DNA of 64,000 bases from Lathyrus oleraceus (GCF_024323335.1 NC_066584.1:234314994-234378993), one strand, 5' to 3'. Positions 43,501-54,257 are shown, counted from the stretch's first letter. The notes: generated from the sequence alone by a model not told the origin. Made by a program: numbers and translations.

Positions 43501-45414
43501 CTAAGCAATAGATAAAGCTTGGAACGACGTTCCAACTTCATCCTCAGCATCAATGTATGAGAAAGAAGACAAGTGGCTAACCAGGAGAGCCTTTTCTCCC
43601 CCTACCATAACCAGTTTCTTATTCTTGATGAATTTCAGCTTCTGGTGTAGGGTGGATGTCACGGCGCCAGCCTCGTGAATCCATGGTCTACCAAGGAGAC
43701 AACTAGAAGATGGGTGGATATCCATAACCTGGAAGGTAACCTGGAAATCACTTGGTCCAATCTTGATTGGGAGATCAACTTCCCCAATTACGGTCTTACA
43801 CGACCCATCAAAAGCCTTCACAACAACACCACTTTGCCTCATGGGAGGCCCTTGATACGACAATCTTGAAAGAGTGGTCTTTGGCAATACATTCAAAGAT
43901 GACCCAGTGTCCACCAACACGTTGGACATGGCGTCGGTCTTGCAGTTCATGGAAATATGTAAAGCCATGTTGTGGTCTCTTCCCTCCTCAGGGAGATCAG
44001 CGTCACTGAAACTCAAAGTGTTGCAAGCAGTAATGTTTGCAACTATACTATCAAACTGCTCAATAGTGACGTCGTGATCAACATAAGCTACATCCAATAC
44101 ATTCTGTAGAGCCTCCCTATGGGGTTCTGAATTCAGCAACAAGGATAACACAAAGATTTTGGACGGCGTTTGTAGAAGCTGGTCTACAACGTTGTACTCA
44201 CTCTTCTTGATGAGCCTCAGCATCTCATCACATTCTTCATTCACAATGCCACTCGGGCCAACAGAAGAAGCAGAAGTCTTTTGTATAGAGGAGGGTTTGG
44301 CAATAGGTGCCGGATTCGGAACATTCACCGCAGTTCCAACCGGACGCTCAGCAGAATTAGAAACAACATGAGTCTTCGGGGGTGAAGAAAACACACGACC
44401 ACTACGGGTCAACCCACTCACATCAGCAATATTGATAACAGAGGATGAAGGCAAAGGCACTTCTTTTCCATCTTCAACAGCAACTGGATTATAATTGAAG
44501 GGAATTGCTTTATCCGAAGAATAAGGCGCAGGGCCTGCAGGCTTAATTACCAATGAAGGAGAGCCTTTCGGCTTGCTACCATCATAACGGATGACAACAG
44601 GCTCGGGCAATTTGAACACAGGAGAAATCACATTTACTTCTGGTTCATCTTCATCAACATTCCTGTTCTGAAGAATCTCTATAGTCCCTTCATCCAACAG
44701 CTCTTGTAACTCTCTTCGTACCTGACGGCAACCTAATCTGTTGACGGAGCAGATGCGGCATTTGTCATGGTCATGCTCCATATAACTGTATTGACACAGC
44801 AGACGATGCAACTCGACCAATGACTGTCGAATATGGCTTACATATTTGACTTTATATTTACCAGGGCACCCCTGGACCATGTTAACCGACTTCCCATGCT
44901 CGGGCAATGGGTTCTTCGTAACATTGGGGCCTGAGTCCTCGAAGCTCAGAATACCGCATCGCATAAGGTCTTGAACCTTGGTCTTCAACGGATAGCAGTT
45001 CTCTATGTTGTGACCCGGAGCACCGGAATGATAAACACAATGTTGGTCTGGCTTGTACCACCACTGCGGGTTAGCAGGCACAGCCGGAGGATCCCTTGGA
45101 GTAACCAGTTTCCGCTCTAATAAAGAGGGATAAAGCTCAGCATATGACATAGGAATAGGATCAAAAGTGATCTTCTTCCTATCATAATTCAGATTAGCCT
45201 GATTACTGGTGCTGCTACGAGGCTGGTAAGCCTGTTGCTGTGGACGATGTTGCTGTTGATATTGAGGTTGTTGCTGATGCTGATTGGACTGCTGATATTG
45301 CTGAGAATTATCTCTGAAAATAGGTGCTATATGAGCCACCTGATGCTGGTTGCTGGCGTGACGCACAGGCTTCCTCTTGGCAGAGGGTCTTCTTGGTTTA
45401 GCATGGGATTGCAC
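43501..45414 (-). CDS. pro: Gag C-terminus, linker and aspartic protease (element B)
   Basis: 637 residues in one frame. A Q-rich stretch (38-62) is followed by a CX2HX5HX4C zinc-knuckle variant (126-140, CVYHSGAPGHNIENC). A second Cys/His cluster is at 214-229 (HDHDKCRICSVNRLGC). A long Pro/Ser-rich linker leads to the retropepsin with VDTGSS (501-506) and CLLGRPWIH (572-580). The frame ends at a TAG that probably replaces a Gln codon. It continues directly from the gag segment upstream across one TGA. It would form the nucleocapsid-like tail and the protease of the particle. Confidence 0.9.
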   Translation of the reverse strand: MQSHAKPRRPSAKRKPVRHASNQHQVAHIAPIFRDNSQQYQQSNQHQQQPQYQQQHRPQQQAYQPRSSTSNQANLNYDRKKITFDPIPMSYAELYPSLLERKLVTPRDPPAVPANPQWWYKPDQHCVYHSGAPGHNIENCYPLKTKVQDLMRCGILSFEDSGPNVTKNPLPEHGKSVNMVQGCPGKYKVKYVSHIRQSLVELHRLLCQYSYMEHDHDKCRICSVNRLGCRQVRRELQELLDEGTIEILQNRNVDEDEPEVNVISPVFKLPEPVVIRYDGSKPKGSPSLVIKPAGPAPYSSDKAIPFNYNPVAVEDGKEVPLPSSSVINIADVSGLTRSGRVFSSPPKTHVVSNSAERPVGTAVNVPNPAPIAKPSSIQKTSASSVGPSGIVNEECDEMLRLIKKSEYNVVDQLLQTPSKIFVLSLLLNSEPHREALQNVLDVAYVDHDVTIEQFDSIVANITACNTLSFSDADLPEEGRDHNMALHISMNCKTDAMSNVLVDTGSSLNVLPKTTLSRLSYQGPPMRQSGVVVKAFDGSCKTVIGEVDLPIKIGPSDFQVTFQVMDIHPSSSCLLGRPWIHEAGAVTSTLHQKLKFIKNKKLVMVGGEKALLVSHLSSFSYIDAEDEVGTSFQALSIA

Positions 45415-45453
45415 AACATGTGCCTCCCCATCTTTCTTCTTAAATGCCTCATA

Positions 45454-45735
45454 TCATTTAGAAGAGCCTTCATCTTTAGACAACCGTCCTTCCCGGACTC
45501 CTTCCTCTAGTCGCATCCCCATGTTCACCATTTCGGTGAAATCAGAGGGAGCACTCGCGACCATCCGCTCATAGTAAAATGAACTAAGAGTCTTCAGAAA
45601 GATCTTAGTCATCTCCTTCTCTTCCAGCGGAGGAGTGATATGAGCTGCCAGCTCTCGCCACCTCTGGGCGTATTCTTTGAATGTCTCTTTATCCTTCTGA
45701 GACATGGCTCTGAGTTGATCACGGTCAGGAGCCAT
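45454..45735 (-). pseudogene. gag: Gag core, C-terminal half (element B)
   Basis: Carries MAPDRDQLRAMSQKDKETF, EYAQRWRELAAHITPP and FYYERMVASAPSDF, the second half of the retrotransposon Gag core. It lies in the same frame as the flanking gag pieces, separated by a TGA near 45787 upstream (A has CGC there) and by the TGA at 45451-45453 downstream. The codons shared with A show that the piece is otherwise intact. Confidence 0.85.
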
Positions 45736-45789
45736 ATCAACATTATACTTGTACTGCTTGACGAAGGCTTCACCAAGATCGTTGAAGGA

Positions 45790-46596
45790 TCAGATGTTTG
45801 CACTATCAAGGCTCATATACCAACGAAGAGCCGCACCGGACAAACTATCCTGAAAGTAATGAATCAGCAGTTGATCATTATCAGTCTGAGTAGACATCTT
45901 TCTGGCGTGCATAACCAGGTGACTGAGAGGGCAGGTGTTCGCCTTGTACTTCTCAAAGTCAGGGACTTTGAATTTGACCGGAATCTTCACACCGGGAACC
46001 AGGCAGAGTTCGGCAGCAGACTTGCCGAAGAGATCTTTCCCTCGGAGGGTCTTCAATTCCTTTCGGAGCTCGAGGAATTGGTCGTTCATGGCTTCCATCT
46101 TCTCATTAACATCTGGGCCCTCAGACGGCTCAGAATGATAGATGGTGTCGTCTACCCTGGGAATGGTATGCACGACAGGAGGAGGCATAGCAAGGATCGG
46201 GCTAGATGCCGGCATAGAAGCAAAGGTAGGAGCTGGAATATCAGGCATGAAACCTGGAGGCATACCCCACGGAAACCCGACTGGCATGGCATTTGGCATG
46301 AAATGGGCACTGGCAGCTAGCACAGTTGAAGACACCACTTCAGATATAATAGTCCTCTGGGGAGGAGTTGCAGGAGCTGGAGACGGTTGATTCTGAGCAA
46401 CCAAGAATTGCTCCATCAGAGCGCTCAGTCTGGCCACCTCTTCCTTCAGCTCTCTGTTCTCTTGTTCTAACTGATCCATCACTCTTGCAGAATTGGCTCG
46501 AGTGTAGTACCGGTGAGTCAGCTTGTCTTCAAAATAAATGAAGAGCACAGAGTTAGGCCACAGACAAGAAGACCAGAACAACACCTGCTTATGCAA
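45790..46596 (-). CDS. gag: Gag N-terminus and core (element B)
   Basis: A predicted coiled-coil (DQLEQENRELKEEVARLSAL, near residues 38-58) is followed by a Pro/Ala/Met-rich linker and the first half of the Gag core (LVPGVKIPVKFKVPDFEKY, LIHYFQDSLSGAALRWYMSL). It ends at a TGA within SANI*SFNDLGE. The upstream-most ATG at 46594-46596 is taken as start; the aligned A copy lacks the same ATG, so the true start may lie later. Gag self-assembles into the cytoplasmic particle. It follows ORF1 after about 190 bp. Confidence 0.85.
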   Translation of the reverse strand: MHKQVLFWSSCLWPNSVLFIYFEDKLTHRYYTRANSARVMDQLEQENRELKEEVARLSALMEQFLVAQNQPSPAPATPPQRTIISEVVSSTVLAASAHFMPNAMPVGFPWGMPPGFMPDIPAPTFASMPASSPILAMPPPVVHTIPRVDDTIYHSEPSEGPDVNEKMEAMNDQFLELRKELKTLRGKDLFGKSAAELCLVPGVKIPVKFKVPDFEKYKANTCPLSHLVMHARKMSTQTDNDQLLIHYFQDSLSGAALRWYMSLDSANI

Positions 46597-46789
46597 AATG
46601 ATGCATGCGATGCTCGTGCATATGCTTTGTTTTTATTTCCAAGGAACTTTTAGGGTTCTATTTGCAAATTTTGAATTTTTAATCATTTAATTGCATATGG
46701 AAAATATCTCATCAAATATATTCGAAACAAAGAAGTACAACATTGTTGATTATTACAAAAGATAAGGAAAATAAACATCCTATGGATCC

Positions 46790-47686
46790 CTAGAAGCTCG
46801 AGATGCTGGAAGACGAGATGCACAAAGCTTCTTCCATATCTGCTTTCTCCTTAGCAAGCCGATCATACTTCCTCTTCCAGAACTTGGAAGACTGAGGAAG
46901 TAGAGAAGTCCAGGTATCATTCGGATCATCTATCACCTGATGTTCGAGGAACTCGATCAAAGCACCCTTTTCCTTAAGCTGATGAAGCAACTCTTCTCTT
47001 TCACGGATCCAAGCACGTGAAAGGTCTTCGTCTCTCAACTCCTCTACACCTTGGTTAGGGAGGGTTGATGGCCCAACCACATCCAACGGTGTAGGTCTCG
47101 GATAATCATAAGGCATAAGATACTCAGAAGCTCTCTGTCTGACCCAAGAAGTGTACGGCTCCAAAGCAATGCAGTTCTTCGGACCCAACTCATTTCTACC
47201 CTTCTTATGAATATTGCGCCAAGCACGGACCATCTTGGCTTTCATGCCTTGGGGATCTTTACCCTTCTGAAAGAACACACCTTCTAACAGAATGTTATGA
47301 GGTTTATCCTTTAGGGGGAACCCAAGCTGACGACGTGCTAAGATATGATTGTAGCTGATCCCACCATATGTACCAAGAAGAGGCACATTAGGGAATTCAC
47401 CACAATAATCGATGATCTGAACAGTATCATACACGCGATCATACCAAGAGATATCATCATTAGTGAGAGACATGAGTCTCGTAGACCACCGTAGACATCC
47501 ATTGTTCTCCTTGAAAGCGACTGTCTGCGGTAAGTGAGAAATAAACCACTTATACAACAGAGGCAAACAACACACAATAACTCCTCCACCCTTCGCATTC
47601 CTCAGATGCAAAGAGAAGTAGGCATCACCCAACAGAGTCGGAACGGGATTAAGAACAGAAAAGATCCTAATAGCATTCACATCCAC
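46790..47686 (-). CDS. ORF1 C-terminal part (element B), after a frameshift
   Basis: 298 residues from a GTG just downstream of a frame break; overlaps the N-terminal piece by 10 bp. A T-run at the junction (TTCTTTTCG) suggests one lost base. Readable blocks include RNAKGGGVIVCCLPLLYKWF, QTVAFKENNGCLRWS and GKDPQGMKAKMVRAWRNIHK, then a Glu/Lys-rich helical tail. The last codons are off frame: the alternate frame ends RDP-stop, as in A. It resembles the plant ORF1/DUF7745-like proteins linked to Ogre elements. No enzyme motif is seen. Confidence 0.75.
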   Translation of the reverse strand: MDVNAIRIFSVLNPVPTLLGDAYFSLHLRNAKGGGVIVCCLPLLYKWFISHLPQTVAFKENNGCLRWSTRLMSLTNDDISWYDRVYDTVQIIDYCGEFPNVPLLGTYGGISYNHILARRQLGFPLKDKPHNILLEGVFFQKGKDPQGMKAKMVRAWRNIHKKGRNELGPKNCIALEPYTSWVRQRASEYLMPYDYPRPTPLDVVGPSTLPNQGVEELRDEDLSRAWIREREELLHQLKEKGALIEFLEHQVIDDPNDTWTSLLPQSSKFWKRKYDRLAKEKADMEEALCISSSSISSF

Positions 47687-48318
47687 GAAAAGAACCCATA
47701 GATGAGCAGCACAAATAAAGTCTCAAAGGCATCCTCACTCCTGGCCTTCCCATAAACGGTAGCTTGAGCAACGAGGAACTCAGAAGGAAGACCCTGAATT
47801 CCACCTTTGGTAATCATATGAGCTTTTATCAGGGATTCATCTATGTGCAACAAGTCTGCGATCTCTCGAGAAGTCGGAATACTCTCTAAGCCACTGAACG
47901 ACACCTGATCCAGAATCGGAATACCCACAAGATGAGCATACTCCTCCAAGGTAGGCAACAACTGGAAATATGGAAAAGAGAAGCAGTGATACAGAGGATC
48001 ACAGAACTGTGCTAAAGTACTCATCAACCCTTCATCAACCCGAGTAGTCAACAAAGGTAGAAGCTTCCCATAACGAGCTTTGAAACCCAAGGGATCTAAT
48101 ACATAAGATGTCAGATTCCTTAACTCTTTCACATTGGGCTGTCTAAAGTTGTACTTCTTTGTATGCCTTTTTGGTCTTTCCATGTCTGAAAATTTTGCAA
48201 ATAAACCTTTTAAGTTCCTTGAAAATTTTCTTTTTTCTGATGACATGAACGCAGATGAATGCATGAATGCATGAATGCAGCAATCACACTCAAGGATCAG
48301 GCAAATCATACCAGACAA
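47677..48318 (-). CDS. ORF1 N-terminal part (element B)
   Basis: 213 residues open, but the better start is the internal ATG at 48181-48183 (MERPKRHTKKYNF), because the sequence before it has no conserved look. Blocks: KELRNLTSYVLDPLGF, RVDEGLMSTLAQFCDPLYH, PTLEEYAHLVGIPIL, then a helical stretch. It resembles the plant mobile-domain/DUF7745-like family that Ogre elements carry ahead of gag. The function of ORF1 is not known. It ends at a TGA after FFSWM due to the frameshift, and the reading continues in the next segment. Confidence 0.75.
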   Translation of the reverse strand: MSGMICLILECDCCIHAFMHSSAFMSSEKRKFSRNLKGLFAKFSDMERPKRHTKKYNFRQPNVKELRNLTSYVLDPLGFKARYGKLLPLLTTRVDEGLMSTLAQFCDPLYHCFSFPYFQLLPTLEEYAHLVGIPILDQVSFSGLESIPTSREIADLLHIDESLIKAHMITKGGIQGLPSEFLVAQATVYGKARSEDAFETLFVLLIYGFFSWM

Positions 48319-49180
48319 AGGTCATGGGAAAGCTCATAGTATCCTTAATATCAATCATCCATTTTGGTGGATTATGGTTTACACCTTATCAACACCCAAG
48401 TTCCATTGATATTAACGGTACATGAACCGACTCAATCATCCTTAATATCAACCATCTGTTTTGGTGGATTAGGATTTCACCTTATCAACACCCAGGTTCC
48501 ATTGATATTAAGGTTGTCTGAACGACTCAACCATGAATCACGGGTTTGTTGAGAGTCACGAGCATGGAGTCTCGGTTAAGAACCACCCAAAGGGAGTGTA
48601 CTAGGGTTTAAACCTGCCGAACATGTTCTACCAGAGGTTCCCATAGTCATCATCCCATCTTTCGAATATTATCGGAGGAACGAATACTCGTATTCCAAAA
48701 ATATTCTCAAGAGAGACTCTTATGAGTGTAGTATCGTGTAATAATCGCATCAGATCTTACATCTGAACGACTTCCGCACTACGTCCTAAAAATAGGCCAA
48801 GATGGGCTTGGTAAACTAAGGTCCTTGGCTTCTACGGCACATGATTGAAAGAATAAGGCCTAACCATAAATAACTTGTGTGACATTATTAATCCAACATG
48901 ACCTCCACCAAGTGAATGGACTCGCAAGTCAACTTGCTAAGGAGTACTCCACACAAGTTGACAAGACTATGCCATTCTCCTATCATAAGGTGCACTCGAG
49001 CTCGGGTATAGAACTCATCTCACAGAGATCACCAAGCAAACAGCAATTGTATATCAAGCAATTCAAGCATTACAATCAATACAGTAATCCCAAATTGTAC
49101 AAAAATATGTCAAATAACAAATAAACAAATATCACACAACAAGGGTGAAAAGTAGGCAATACCACCAAGGAAATATTGAG
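48319..49180 (-). other. Untranslated leader of element B
   Basis: Between PBS and ORF1. It contains a two-copy direct repeat with 97-bp period (48342-48535) and unremarkable sequence elsewhere. No coding or splice site is firmly supported. Confidence 0.7.
48342..48535 (-). repeat. 97-bp tandem duplication with internal hairpin (leader of B)
   Basis: Units start at 48342 and 48439. In unit 2, CCTTAATATCAA (48440-48451) and TTGATATTAAGG (48502-48513) are perfect 12-bp complements; unit 1 has the same arms with small changes. Confidence 0.75.
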
Positions 49181-49198
49181 TCCCCAGCAGAGTCGCCA
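49181..49198 (-). other. Primer binding site of B
   Basis: The minus strand reads TGGCGACTCTGCTGGGGA, six bases after the 5' LTR end. Ogre elements are reported to use tRNA-Arg; the match to a specific tRNA was not checked here. It starts minus-strand DNA synthesis. Confidence 0.9.
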
Positions 49199-50236
49199 CT
49201 TTTCTGTAGCGGTGTATTCGTCACTTTATGATTTATTGATTAAACCAAAAGCAAAGTATACAAAGAATCGAGTCGCCATCGCACTTTTATTTATCCAAAG
49301 GAATGGCTAAAAAGCGAACAAAAGCCTAAGAAGTTTTACACTTAGAAAACTAATGAAAAGATCAGAGATTCGGGTAAGGGGTAAATTACGCAATGGGAAG
49401 GTGTTAGGCACCCAAAACGTCCTAGGTACTCCTAGGGAGCCCTTTTCACAACTTGTTGTATGAGATGTTATTTGTTTATGAAATATTTATTGTGAAAACA
49501 TGGATTGAAGGGATGAGAAAAGAATATACAAGTTATTATTTTTATGTTTGGATGGATAACCATTGCCTACGTACCTTCACAGGATCAAAACCTCGTAGTT
49601 CGGCTAAAAGATTTCCAAATTATGAGTGGGTTGATTTTAAAACAAAAGCCTTAAGGTCTTTCGTTATCCACGGGAGAAAACTCAACCTTATACAAACAAC
49701 AGGTCCACCATGTGAGAAAAGCTTCAACTTGCTAGTGAGGGGTTAACCCTATAATAAGCAAGGAAGACTTACAATTCAATCACTAAGGACAAAAGGTGAG
49801 ATTAACATCAACCAACTAGGAGAACTCAAACCTATAGCTAATGTATGAAAAACTTATCAAGAATGGACAAAGCCACATAACAATTGAATGAGTTGGATTA
49901 ACTAATTAGAATTTATTCACAAAAGATGGTCAAAGTATGATTAGAGTCAATTCAAAAGAAGTATTATGAAAATGGAGTTTGAAAATCAAAGGCTTAAGGC
50001 CTAGGTTTCTAATTTGAAAAGAAGTGAAAATGTTTGCACAATAGTTTCAAGTTTGGGTTAGCATGAAAATGGATGGTTTAAAGAAACAAAAAGGTGGGGG
50101 TGAGGAAGTAAAACTTCTTAAATGTTCACCTCTTGAGATCATATGTAGATGATCCAAGTGTGTCCTTTGGAATAGGCAATGAGCAATAACAAATAAACAA
50201 TGTAACAGAAGAAAGTCAACAAAGGTGGATACCGGA

Positions 50237-50530
50237 TGCCAATCAATGGACTTATACCAATCTCCTAAAACAAAACAAGGATATCAGATGCCAATCAATG
50301 GACTTACACCAATCTCCTGAGAATGATCATAGGAAACAAATGCCACTCAATGGACTTACAATTGATTCCTCACATACAATAAGCAAAACAAATGCAATAA
50401 GCAAAAGGAAAAAAGTTGCCAATAAATGGTCTTACACTCGACTCCAAGGAAATAGGATGCCAATCAATGGTCTTAGTCCCAACTCCTTCCAGATCATAGG
50501 AAACAAATGCCACTCAATGGACTTACAGTT
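50237..50530 (-). repeat. TGCCAATCAATGGACTTA array in B 5' LTR
   Basis: Six copies start near 50237, 50289, 50341, 50417, 50458 and 50508, the first three at 52-bp spacing. The sense strand reads TAAGTCCATTGATTGGCA. Confidence 0.75.
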
Positions 50531-51795
50531 GACTCCTCAATGGACAAACAAAGATGTCACAAAGATATGAACAATGATTATGCAATGATGTACAATTAAT
50601 GATGATAAATGCACAAAGGCACACTCAAGCAAACATGCATAGATGAATCAAGTAATCAATCAAACAAGTCAATTAGCACACACTATATACAATCAATTAG
50701 GCTCAAGCAGGGTTAGGCTTTACAACCAACTGGAATGGGGTATTTTGAGCTCTTAACCCTAACATTGAGAGTTAGGGTGAAGTAGATAAAAATGGAGATG
50801 AGGGGTGTGCCTCATAGCTCTTATCCCTGGCCTGGGAGAGCTTGTAAACAATAGAAGGTGTGGGAGTTCAGAAAGTTGGAACTCTTCTCCACAAATGATT
50901 GACTCTATAAGATCTTGGGTTATGATTCACAATGCATCAACACATGTGGTGTGAGCAAAGTGAATGACACACTGACTAGCAGGAGATGGATTACACATCT
51001 CTTTTATCTGCCAATTGCCTCATAAGAGGACTTTTCCTGCTTGGCACAAAGAGTAAACAAACACAAGCATTGCCTCTTAAGGAGGACTTCAGACAGGTGC
51101 CTACAAATAACAGTAGGTCTTCCAGACTACATGAAGAAGAGAAATTATACCTAAGTGGTTAAGCAACCAAGCAAAAGCAAAGTTCAAAAGAACTCAAAGC
51201 AACTTATGTACCTGTAGAAACACTAAACAAATCAGTTCAACTATACAGACAAACAACCAACAGTTAATATCAAGCAAACAGACAAGGTTCACAATGTGCA
51301 AGCCAAAAGCAAAACTCAAATGAGTTAGCATCAACCTACAAAACACACAAAGATTAGTAATAAAAGGCAAACATCAATGCTCAAGTGATGAAGCATCAAC
51401 AACTATGGAACTTGGATGATCAACCTGAAATCAAAGCTCAAAGATAAGCAACCAACCACTAGGTCAAAGCCTAGGGTCAAAGTTGGAGAAAAAATTTAAA
51501 ACAGAAGCTGAAATTTAACATGAATCAACTTCAAACACATCTTGAAACATTCCAAAAGGTCTCACATCAATATCATTAACCAAAAGCATTTCATGATCAA
51601 TTGAAGTTCAAGGCAATTTTAAAGCTCAAAAGTGATCAACCAGAATGAAAAATCTCAATTAAATCAGAAAGACTCAAATAATTCCAAAAAAATTCAAGCA
51701 CAATCACAACATTCATATCATGCATCATACAAAAAATTAGAGCAATTGGAGATCATTTGGCATGGCAAACACATCACATAAGTTGAACATCAAAA

Positions 51796-51818
51796 GGTGT
51801 GACACATATTGTCACACC
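51796..51818 (-). other. LTR hairpin GGTGTGAC-N7-GTCACACC (B 5')
   Basis: Perfect 8-bp arms; the loop ACATATT differs by one base from the 3' LTR. Confidence 0.6.
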
Positions 51819-52227
51819 AACTTAGCATGATCATAACACAGAAATGACAAATGATAAAAATACCAAATCAACACCAAAATGTCAAGCAAAGTGTCTAGTT
51901 TCATCATGCAAAATTTCACACTCATTGGATCAAATACCAGCATTTCACAAAGGTATAAGCATGGCAAGGTCAAGTAAGCATACATGTTCAAACCTTTTAG
52001 CACAAAAAATTATCCAGCCAAGCACAACTTGTAAAAATCATGATCAAAAAATAATAGACAGAAAAAGAAACACAATGCAAAAAACCTCGTAATTTTGGAT
52101 GAATTTTCAAATAGTTATGGATTTTTAAAGATGACAAAAATTTAAAAAAACTTGAAGAGCATAGTATGGAATATATGGAGGGAAATGAGAAAACATGAGA
52201 AGCATTTTAAGTGTTTGCACTGCCCAA

Positions 52228-52289
52228 GGATCGAACCCGGCCAAAGTTTGAAAATGCAAGGCGCGCGCTGGTTGAAATGATGCGTTTCA
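52228..52289 (-). other. T-arm-like motif and inverted repeat (B 5' LTR)
   Basis: GGATCGAACCC (52228-52238) is followed by TGAAATG-ATG-CGTTTCA (52273-52289); one arm base has gone from C to T compared with the 3' LTR. Confidence 0.5.
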
Positions 52290-53117
52290 TTAATTGACCT
52301 GGCCGGTCAATGCTTGCGTGTGCATGGTCAAACGCATCTGAGCGAATCAATAAGCCAAGCGAGCACATACGTGGACCAATGCATGAACAAACCCTAAACT
52401 AACACATGCAGCAACAGAAAAGCGTGGCCTATGGATCAAAACCGTGGCCTAATGTAAACTTCATCTTCTTCCTCGTGCCACTCATGAACAGTGCTAGGCA
52501 TCAAGAACAAAATCTCCAGAACTTACAATTGAACACACAAACAAGTAGATCCTTCATCATAGATCACGAATCCATGCATGGCTAAGCCTAATTCCAATTA
52601 ACATGAGCAAATCGAAGCAAACATCATTCATACATGAAACTTTAAATCAACCTAACTCATTCAATTTCGCACCAAAATTCATGGTTCAAAGCTCAGCATC
52701 ACCAGCACACTTAGATCTACAACAATATCATAACAAATTTAAGAAATAGAGAGATTGATTTGTAACCTCTTGAAGAGCAGAATTGGATTTGCCTTGATTC
52801 AATGCTTATGCTAGCTTCAATATTCCTCTATGATGCTTGTATGGATGACTTGAGGAGAAATTGGAGCTTAATTATGCACGATTCTACCAAAATTTGGAAT
52901 CACCATTGTTGCTTCAAGCTTTGTGTATGCTTCAATCTTGCACTGTTTGCTTTAGTTCCACGTGTAAATCTCCTCAATAACACCTCAGGAACAAGAATCA
53001 AGCAAGAGAAAGTGCTTGGATGTGAAGAAATAGCAAGAAATTTTGAGAGGAAAGTTTGAGATTCTTGATCTAGATCTGAAAAAATGAGAGCCAATCCCTT
53101 GAAAACAGTTAGGGTTT

Positions 53118-53130
53118 GCTTTATATATGC
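53118..53130 (-). promoter_or_regulatory. Candidate TATA box of B 5' LTR
   Basis: The minus strand reads GCATATATAAAGC about 1.13 kb from the LTR 5' end. The 3' LTR has the same site with one change (near 34107-34119). This would start the element transcript. Confidence 0.5.
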
Positions 53131-54257
53131 CATGCTAAACCTGTTTAGATCATGCTTAAGCCAAATGTTAAGAATAATTAACCAAAATGAGGTGTATGTG
53201 CAAATTGGCTTTTCACCCTTATGCATGGAATGCATGCATGAACAGTGCATGAAATCCCTTTATTTCCACTTAAAATTCAATGTTGGAGCCAATGGTGATG
53301 GTAAAAAGCTTAAACAATGCACCAAATTTGAATTTCATGATTTCCCTCCAAAAAACCAATGAATTGCCAAATGATCATGTGATGATAATTCATGTAATGT
53401 GATGCATGATTTGGAAATTAGAGGTCAAGAGAAGAACAATGCAAAAAGAGCCACCCATTTTGGAGCTTTGGTTGAGAAGTTATGTCCATTTGAAGTTCCA
53501 TGCATACTTTGCCATGATTTGATCATATCTCCTTAACCACACATGAGAAATGGATGATCTTGGACTTTTTGGAAATGGGAGAGAAAGATCTACAACTTTC
53601 ATGTTCAAAAAAATTTCATTTGAAGCTTTCTTGGTGATGTAATATAAAGTTGAAGTTGGGCTAAAACCTTTCCATTTTTGGAAAGTCCAAATTATAGGTC
53701 ACTTTCTATTTTTGGAAATTTTTGACTGGACCTCAAATTCTTCAATGTGAGTGTTTGAAATGTCAAATGAGACTTGTTTGAACATGAATGAAGTATTTCT
53801 AATCACTTCCCACCCCCAAATCCACAGTTGACTTTGCATTTGACTTTTCTAGGTCTTCAGATGACCTGGAAATGTTCTGATGAAATTCAAGCCTCTACCA
53901 CTTGGGATTTTGCTTCAAAATGACATCATAGCTCATATGAACTCTTGTGAATGATTATGGGGTCCAAATTCCAAGCATGACCACCATCTATTGCTCAATG
54001 ACTGCCTTTGACTGCTTTGACCTGTGATTGCTTCATCTGCAAGACAAAGGTTAGATGACATATTTTTGTACTTTTGGTTAATGGTAAAAAGAAAAGCAAT
54101 GATATACAAATGCAAACATGCTTGGTGATCAAGAAACACTCTCAAAGAGCTAACCCACCCATAGGGAAGGAGGCCAGGTGTCCAATGATCCTTGAGGCTA
54201 TGTAATGATATGATATGATGCCATGAGGGATCTTAGGGACAAAATTGGGGTCTTACA

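Larger units (their letters stand above)
25193..54257 (-). mobile_element. Element B: near-complete Ogre retrotransposon (about 24 kb without the nested LTR)
   Basis: Order on the minus strand is 5' LTR (49205-54257), PBS, leader, ORF1, gag, pro, intron, RT, RNase H, aRNase H, integrase, hairpins, repeat-rich 3' region, PPT, 3' LTR (25193-35247 with G inserted). Removing G leaves about 24.07 kb, in the range known for pea Ogre. Flanks are ACTAG (25188-25192) and ACTGG (54258-54262), a target duplication with one change. The two LTRs differ at only about five sites in the first 270 bp compared, so B is younger than A and C. Confidence 0.93.
49205..54257 (-). repeat. 5' LTR of element B (5053 bp)
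   Basis: The sense strand starts TGTAAGACCC at 54257 and ends CGCTACA at 49205. Features match the 3' LTR: TGCCAATCAATGG array (from 50237, 50289 and 50341, then near 50417, 50458 and 50508), hairpins (51796-51818, 52228-52289), TATA-like site (53118-53130) and CCTAGGTACTCCTAGG (49421-49436). There is no inserted LTR here, so it shows the empty G site near 50375. Confidence 0.92.

Noticed and set aside
45640..46320. A 226-residue plus-strand open frame opposite gag of B
   Set aside because: Antisense shadow of gag; the gag reading matches element A.
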